A stretch of 64,000 nt of DNA from Pseudochelatococcus sp050946405 (lineage in GTDB: Bacteria > Pseudomonadota > Alphaproteobacteria > Rhizobiales > Beijerinckiaceae): NCBI RefSeq assembly GCF_050946405.1, contig NZ_JBMNUS010000007.1, positions 186,001 to 250,000 of the forward strand. Direction: 5' to 3'. Shown in pieces: positions 60,790-64,000 of the stretch (positions within the stretch are counted from its first letter, which is position 1; every line of letters begins with the position of its first letter). The position numbers were made by a program, and so were the translations under genes. The notes below the pieces were generated by a model. That model made no database searches. It had not been told where the DNA came from and saw nothing but the letters and a program-made list of their open reading frames with translations.

Positions 60790-62421
60790 TCAATTCTCCC
60801 CTGGCAGAAGAGGCAGCCCAAGCTCCTTCAAAAACGTGTTGTGCTTCGTTATCGACGTTCGGATCTGCGCCTCAATCGTGGCCAATTGCTCGCGCGTGGC
60901 CGACAAATCGATCTCTTCCTCGCCCACGGCAGTGCTGATGTAGCGAGAGATGTTGAGGTTGTAGCCCTCCTCAGCGATGCGCTCCATGCTCACGCGCTTG
61001 GAATAGCGGGCCTCCTCCTTGCGGAACTGGTATGTCTCGATGATCTTGCCGATATGATCGTCCGTGAGCTGGTTCTGGCGTTTGCCCTTCGCAAAGTGCT
61101 CCGCTGCGTTGATGAAGAGCACGTCATCCGGTTTCTTGCACTTCTTCAGCACAAGGATGCAGACCGGGATGCCGGTCGAATAGAACAGGTTCGCAGGAAG
61201 GCCGATGACCGTGTCGATGTTACCGCCCTTCAAGAGCTTCGTGCGGATGCGTTCTTCCGCCCCGCCTCTGAACAGCACCCCGTGGGGGAGGATGATGGCC
61301 ATCACGCCTTCGTCCTTCAGGTAGTGGAAACCGTGCAGCAGGAAGGCGAAGTCTGCGGCCGACTTTGGCGCCAGCCCGTAGTTCTTGAACCGCACATCGT
61401 CGCCCATTGCCTCGGTCGGCTCCCACCGGAAGCTGAAGGGCGGGTTGGCCACGATGGCATCAAAGGCAGGCTTCTTAGCGGGGTTCAACTCGCGCAGGAT
61501 GTCCCAGTCATTGGCTAGGGTATCGCCGTGGAAGATTTCGAACTCAGTGTCCTTCACCCCATGCAGCAGCATGTTCATCCGGGCGAGGTTGTAGGTCGTG
61601 ATATTGCTTTCCTGACCGAAAATCTTACCGATGCCGTGCGGTCCCATCCGCTTGCGAACGTTGAGAAGAAGAGAACCCGATCCGCAAGCGAAATCGAGAA
61701 CGCTGGCCAGACGCTCTTTCTGGCCCGTGGCGGGTTCTTGGCTGTCCAGGGTCACAATCGCCGACAGGATGTCGGAAATCTGCTGCGGCGTGTAAAACTC
61801 GCCTGCCTTTTTGCCGGAACCGGCAGCGAATTGGCCAATCAGATATTCATAGGCATCGCCCAGATAATCCACCCCGGACGAGAACTCGGCCAGCCCCCGG
61901 GCGATCTCGGCAATAATCGAACAGAGCTTCTTGTTCTTGTCCGCCTGCGTCTTGCCCAGCTTTTCCGAATAAAGATTGATCTCCGAGAACAACCCACCGA
62001 ACGTGCTCTGGAAAGACTCGTTCTCGATGTACTTGAAGCCCTCGTAGAGAGTCAGCAGCAATTCATCGCTCTGCGTGCGGGCCAGCTTGGCGATGTTGTT
62101 CCACAGATAGGGCGGCTGGATCACATAATGCACCTTGCGGCGCATTTGCTTTTCGAACTCGGCCACGTCGTTCGGATTGTCCTCGTACCACGCCTGCAAG
62201 GGTGTGCTCGCGCCTGAGCGTTCCAACACATCTTCTGGCACATCAGGGTAATCCGGTCCCAGTTCCCGCTTCGCTGCCGCCTCGTAGTTGTCAGAGAGGT
62301 AACGCAGAAACAGGAATGACAGCATGTAATCGCGGAAATCGTCCGCGTTCATCGCGCCGCGCAGCTGATCGGCAATGTTCCAGAGCGTCTTGCCCAGTTG
62401 TTTTTGGATTTGGTCGTTCAT
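60790..62421 (-). CDS. hsdM: Type I restriction-modification system methyltransferase subunit
   Basis: This 543-residue N6-adenine methyltransferase has HsdM_N (MNDQIQKQLGKTLWNIADQL, then YMLSFLFLRYLSDNYEAAAK), the SAM-binding motif I VLDFACGSGSLLLNVRKRMG, the catalytic motif IV FDAIVANPPFSF and GLPANLFYSTGIPVCILVLK. KKAGEFYTPQQISDILSAI is the conserved segment preceding motif I. The start overlaps the stop of the PrrC-like gene by four bases. The cognate hsdR is not in view. Confidence 0.95.
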   Translation of the reverse strand: MNDQIQKQLGKTLWNIADQLRGAMNADDFRDYMLSFLFLRYLSDNYEAAAKRELGPDYPDVPEDVLERSGASTPLQAWYEDNPNDVAEFEKQMRRKVHYVIQPPYLWNNIAKLARTQSDELLLTLYEGFKYIENESFQSTFGGLFSEINLYSEKLGKTQADKNKKLCSIIAEIARGLAEFSSGVDYLGDAYEYLIGQFAAGSGKKAGEFYTPQQISDILSAIVTLDSQEPATGQKERLASVLDFACGSGSLLLNVRKRMGPHGIGKIFGQESNITTYNLARMNMLLHGVKDTEFEIFHGDTLANDWDILRELNPAKKPAFDAIVANPPFSFRWEPTEAMGDDVRFKNYGLAPKSAADFAFLLHGFHYLKDEGVMAIILPHGVLFRGGAEERIRTKLLKGGNIDTVIGLPANLFYSTGIPVCILVLKKCKKPDDVLFINAAEHFAKGKRQNQLTDDHIGKIIETYQFRKEEARYSKRVSMERIAEEGYNLNISRYISTAVGEEEIDLSATREQLATIEAQIRTSITKHNTFLKELGLPLLPGEN

Positions 62422-63644
62422 TGTACGGGTGCTTCCTGGGGGGCGGGCGCTGGCGCCGGGGCTGCGGGCTGGACCGGAACAACTCCCGGCAGGGCGAACT
62501 CGAACCGCGTGACGAATTCGCGCAGGATGCGGCGGAACAGTTCCTTGTTATCCTCGCCCATCTCTGTGGGTTCATGGATGGCATAGGCGCCGTGGCTCAG
62601 CAGGTTCAGGGCCCGGTTGAACAGCGCCCGATCCTCTTCGTTGTCCAGCGCCTTCAGGCAGAAGGCCATGCCTGGATGACCGAAGAAAGAGGCTGTCTTC
62701 TCCATGACGCTGCGCAAGGCGTTGAAGTGGAAGGTGTAGAGCTTCCCCTTGCCGGGATCTGCAGCACGCTGCAACTCGGCCAAGGTGGCGACATGGTGGA
62801 AGAAGGGCGTATCCTCGCTCGCCTGGAGCGTGTAGACGTCATCGCCGTTTGGGCGGCGCAGGAAATAGCGCTTGTGGGTGATCTTCGGCTCGCCCTCGGT
62901 CCGCCTGCCCATCTCGTTGCACATGACGTTGAAGAACAGCGCGTGGTGGGACGAAAAGATCACCTTGATCGGGGCGGGCGCACCGTTGGCATCCTTCCGC
63001 GTGGCTGCCCGGCGGAGAAGCTTGGCCAGATCGCAGGCCACGGAAATCGCGTTGTTGTCATCCAGCGACGAGATCGGGTCGTCGATGTAGAGGTACTTCT
63101 TCCCCTGATAAGATTCATGCCCATCCAGCATCCGTTCGCAGATGGCCATGAAGATGCACCACACAAAGATGTTCTGTTCACCCCGTGACACTTTGATGTT
63201 GGTCTGATCACCCTTTCGGAAGCTCACGAAAGCGGGCTTGGAGATGGTCTCGTTGCCCTGCTGAACATCTTTATAGGTGAAGTCGAATTCGAAGTCGGCG
63301 TATCGGGAGAGGTAAAGCTCAATCGTCTTTTCCAGCGCGAGTCCCGCCATCGCGTTGAAGAAGGATGATTTTTCGTTCAGTTGAAGACGGCGCACGCTGT
63401 CGCTGTCAAGGTCGTTTTCCCAGACGAACAGATCCTCGGTAAAGGCGTTGAAATAAAGCGTATCGGGCGTTCCGGTCGGGTTCTTCTTGGTCTTGCGTTT
63501 GCCTGCGTCCTTGAACTCCATCGACAGGCGGGTCTTACCTGTGCGGTTATAGGCATACAGCAACACAAGGTCGGCGTCGTTCAGATCGTCCCGCAGCCGT
63601 GTTACCAGCTTGCCCAAGCTCTGATAGGTGCGGACACCGTTCAT
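62418..63644 (-). CDS. prrC: PrrC-like anticodon nuclease
   Basis: This 408-residue protein has an N-terminal ABC-type ATPase with Walker A LLYAYNRTGKTRLSMEFK, the PrrC segment YFNAFTEDLFVWENDL, signature-like KVSRGEQNIFVWCIFMAICE, Walker B YLYIDDPISSLDDNN and switch His in IFSSHHALFFNV. The C-terminal nuclease part has FHFNALRSVMEKTASFFGHP, with Arg and Glu four residues apart, and a His in RALNLLSHGAY, equivalent to the Arg-Glu-His triad of PrrC. PrrC cuts tRNA-Lys when phage disables the linked type I restriction enzyme. Here it lies between hsdS and hsdM with four-base overlaps on both sides. A Pro/Ala-rich tail ends the protein. Confidence 0.85.
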   Translation of the reverse strand: MNGVRTYQSLGKLVTRLRDDLNDADLVLLYAYNRTGKTRLSMEFKDAGKRKTKKNPTGTPDTLYFNAFTEDLFVWENDLDSDSVRRLQLNEKSSFFNAMAGLALEKTIELYLSRYADFEFDFTYKDVQQGNETISKPAFVSFRKGDQTNIKVSRGEQNIFVWCIFMAICERMLDGHESYQGKKYLYIDDPISSLDDNNAISVACDLAKLLRRAATRKDANGAPAPIKVIFSSHHALFFNVMCNEMGRRTEGEPKITHKRYFLRRPNGDDVYTLQASEDTPFFHHVATLAELQRAADPGKGKLYTFHFNALRSVMEKTASFFGHPGMAFCLKALDNEEDRALFNRALNLLSHGAYAIHEPTEMGEDNKELFRRILREFVTRFEFALPGVVPVQPAAPAPAPAPQEAPVQ

Positions 63645-64000
63645 GCGTCAACCTCCCCGACGCGAGGGAAGAGCTGCTGCATCAGCCCTCTTTTGTGGGT
63701 CTTGAGCGTATCGAGTTTCCCGATCTCGGCGGCGATGAGGTCGTCGAGGGAGGTGAGGCAGTCGGCGATCCTCTGTTGTTCGAGGAGACTTGGGACTAGT
63801 AGCCGCACCGAGGAGAACAGCGACTTATTGATAATTGGAACGGCCTGCCTTCCGGCAAGCAACGCGATGCGGTCGGAGGCATTTGACAAGGCAAAGTAGA
63901 CGAAGCCGTCCGAGTGCTTTGCGTTTGGGATGACCGCATTGATCTGCTGGTTTGTCGCGCAGTCTCGAATGTTCTGGGCGATCTTTCCAATCGTGGAGCC
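63641..64000 (-). CDS. hsdS: Type I restriction-modification specificity subunit, C-terminal end (partial)
   Basis: The gene runs off the right edge; 119 residues are visible. GSTIGKIAQNIRDCATNQQI, then KSLFSSVRLLVPSLLEQQRI and ADCLTSLDDLIAAEIGKLD with KTHKRGLMQQLFP are the classic end of the second target-recognition domain and conserved coiled-coil spacer of HsdS. The stop overlaps the PrrC-like start by four bases. Target sequence cannot be told. Confidence 0.93.
   Translation of the reverse strand, partial: GSTIGKIAQNIRDCATNQQINAVIPNAKHSDGFVYFALSNASDRIALLAGRQAVPIINKSLFSSVRLLVPSLLEQQRIADCLTSLDDLIAAEIGKLDTLKTHKRGLMQQLFPRVGEVDA

Noticed and set aside
61528..62217. Plus-strand frame inside hsdM
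   Set aside because: Antisense to a highly conserved methyltransferase; no ribosome site or family pattern.

Overview
The window is GC-rich, densely packed DNA from an alphaproteobacterium, most likely of the Hyphomicrobiales. The evidence is the pqqABCDE layout, the NepR/EcfG-type stress cluster with GGAAC...GTT promoters, the RpiR, FutA-like and YeeE/DUF6691 gene sets, and the dispersed palindromes that abut TAG stops. No rRNA, tRNA or CRISPR array was seen.

Alcohol oxidation and PQQ (1-12.7 kb and 27-32.4 kb). The left end carries a PQQ-associated beta-propeller tail, a small exported protein, a PedBC-type ABC exporter, a PQQ alcohol dehydrogenase with the lanthanide-type Asp pair, a LuxR-type response regulator, a FIST (NosP-like) sensor, a NahK/ErcS'-like hybrid kinase, pseudoazurin and pqqABCDE. 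A second PQQ alcohol dehydrogenase, of calcium type (Ser instead of the second Asp), lies at 27.7-29.6 kb next to an OmpR-type two-component system. A shared GACCAAGGT motif, always in the same orientation to the downstream gene, precedes both dehydrogenases, pseudoazurin and the second two-component operon.

Transport, sulfur and copper (12.7-27 kb). This stretch holds a ferric-iron-type ABC transporter with an RpiR/SIS regulator, and a divergent persulfide/sulfur operon (DUF442, persulfide-dioxygenase-like MBL protein, two YeeE/YedE halves, SulP, DsrE). It continues with a CMD/AhpD-like protein, a DUF333 lipoprotein, two tandem DUF2946-like proteins, YcnI, a CopC-CopD fusion and a pentapeptide-repeat protein.

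Peptide uptake and metabolism (32.6-45.9 kb). A PLP aminotransferase and a D-2-hydroxyacid dehydrogenase form one operon, and a dipeptide-type ABC transporter forms another. The transporter's binding-protein gene has a one-base frameshift in an A6 run. A 35-bp sequence recurs upstream of both operons. A class V aminotransferase, a LysR regulator, an MFS exporter and an aldo/keto reductase follow.

General stress island (46-53 kb). An EcfG-like sigma factor and a NepR-like protein are surrounded by small stress genes, several behind good EcfG promoters. One is a hemerythrin-like protein fused in frame to a 62-residue repeat protein that has its own internal start signal.

Accessory/defence region (53-64 kb). 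A TetR-controlled fusion of a phytoene-desaturase/retinol-reductase-like domain to a ferredoxin-reductase-like domain is followed by remnants of a phage tail gene and of type I-C cas8c and cas5. Next come a double-AAA+ ATPase with a divergent WYL regulator (a candidate defence module) and a type I restriction-modification locus carrying a PrrC-like anticodon nuclease gene between hsdS and hsdM. The last gene runs off the end.
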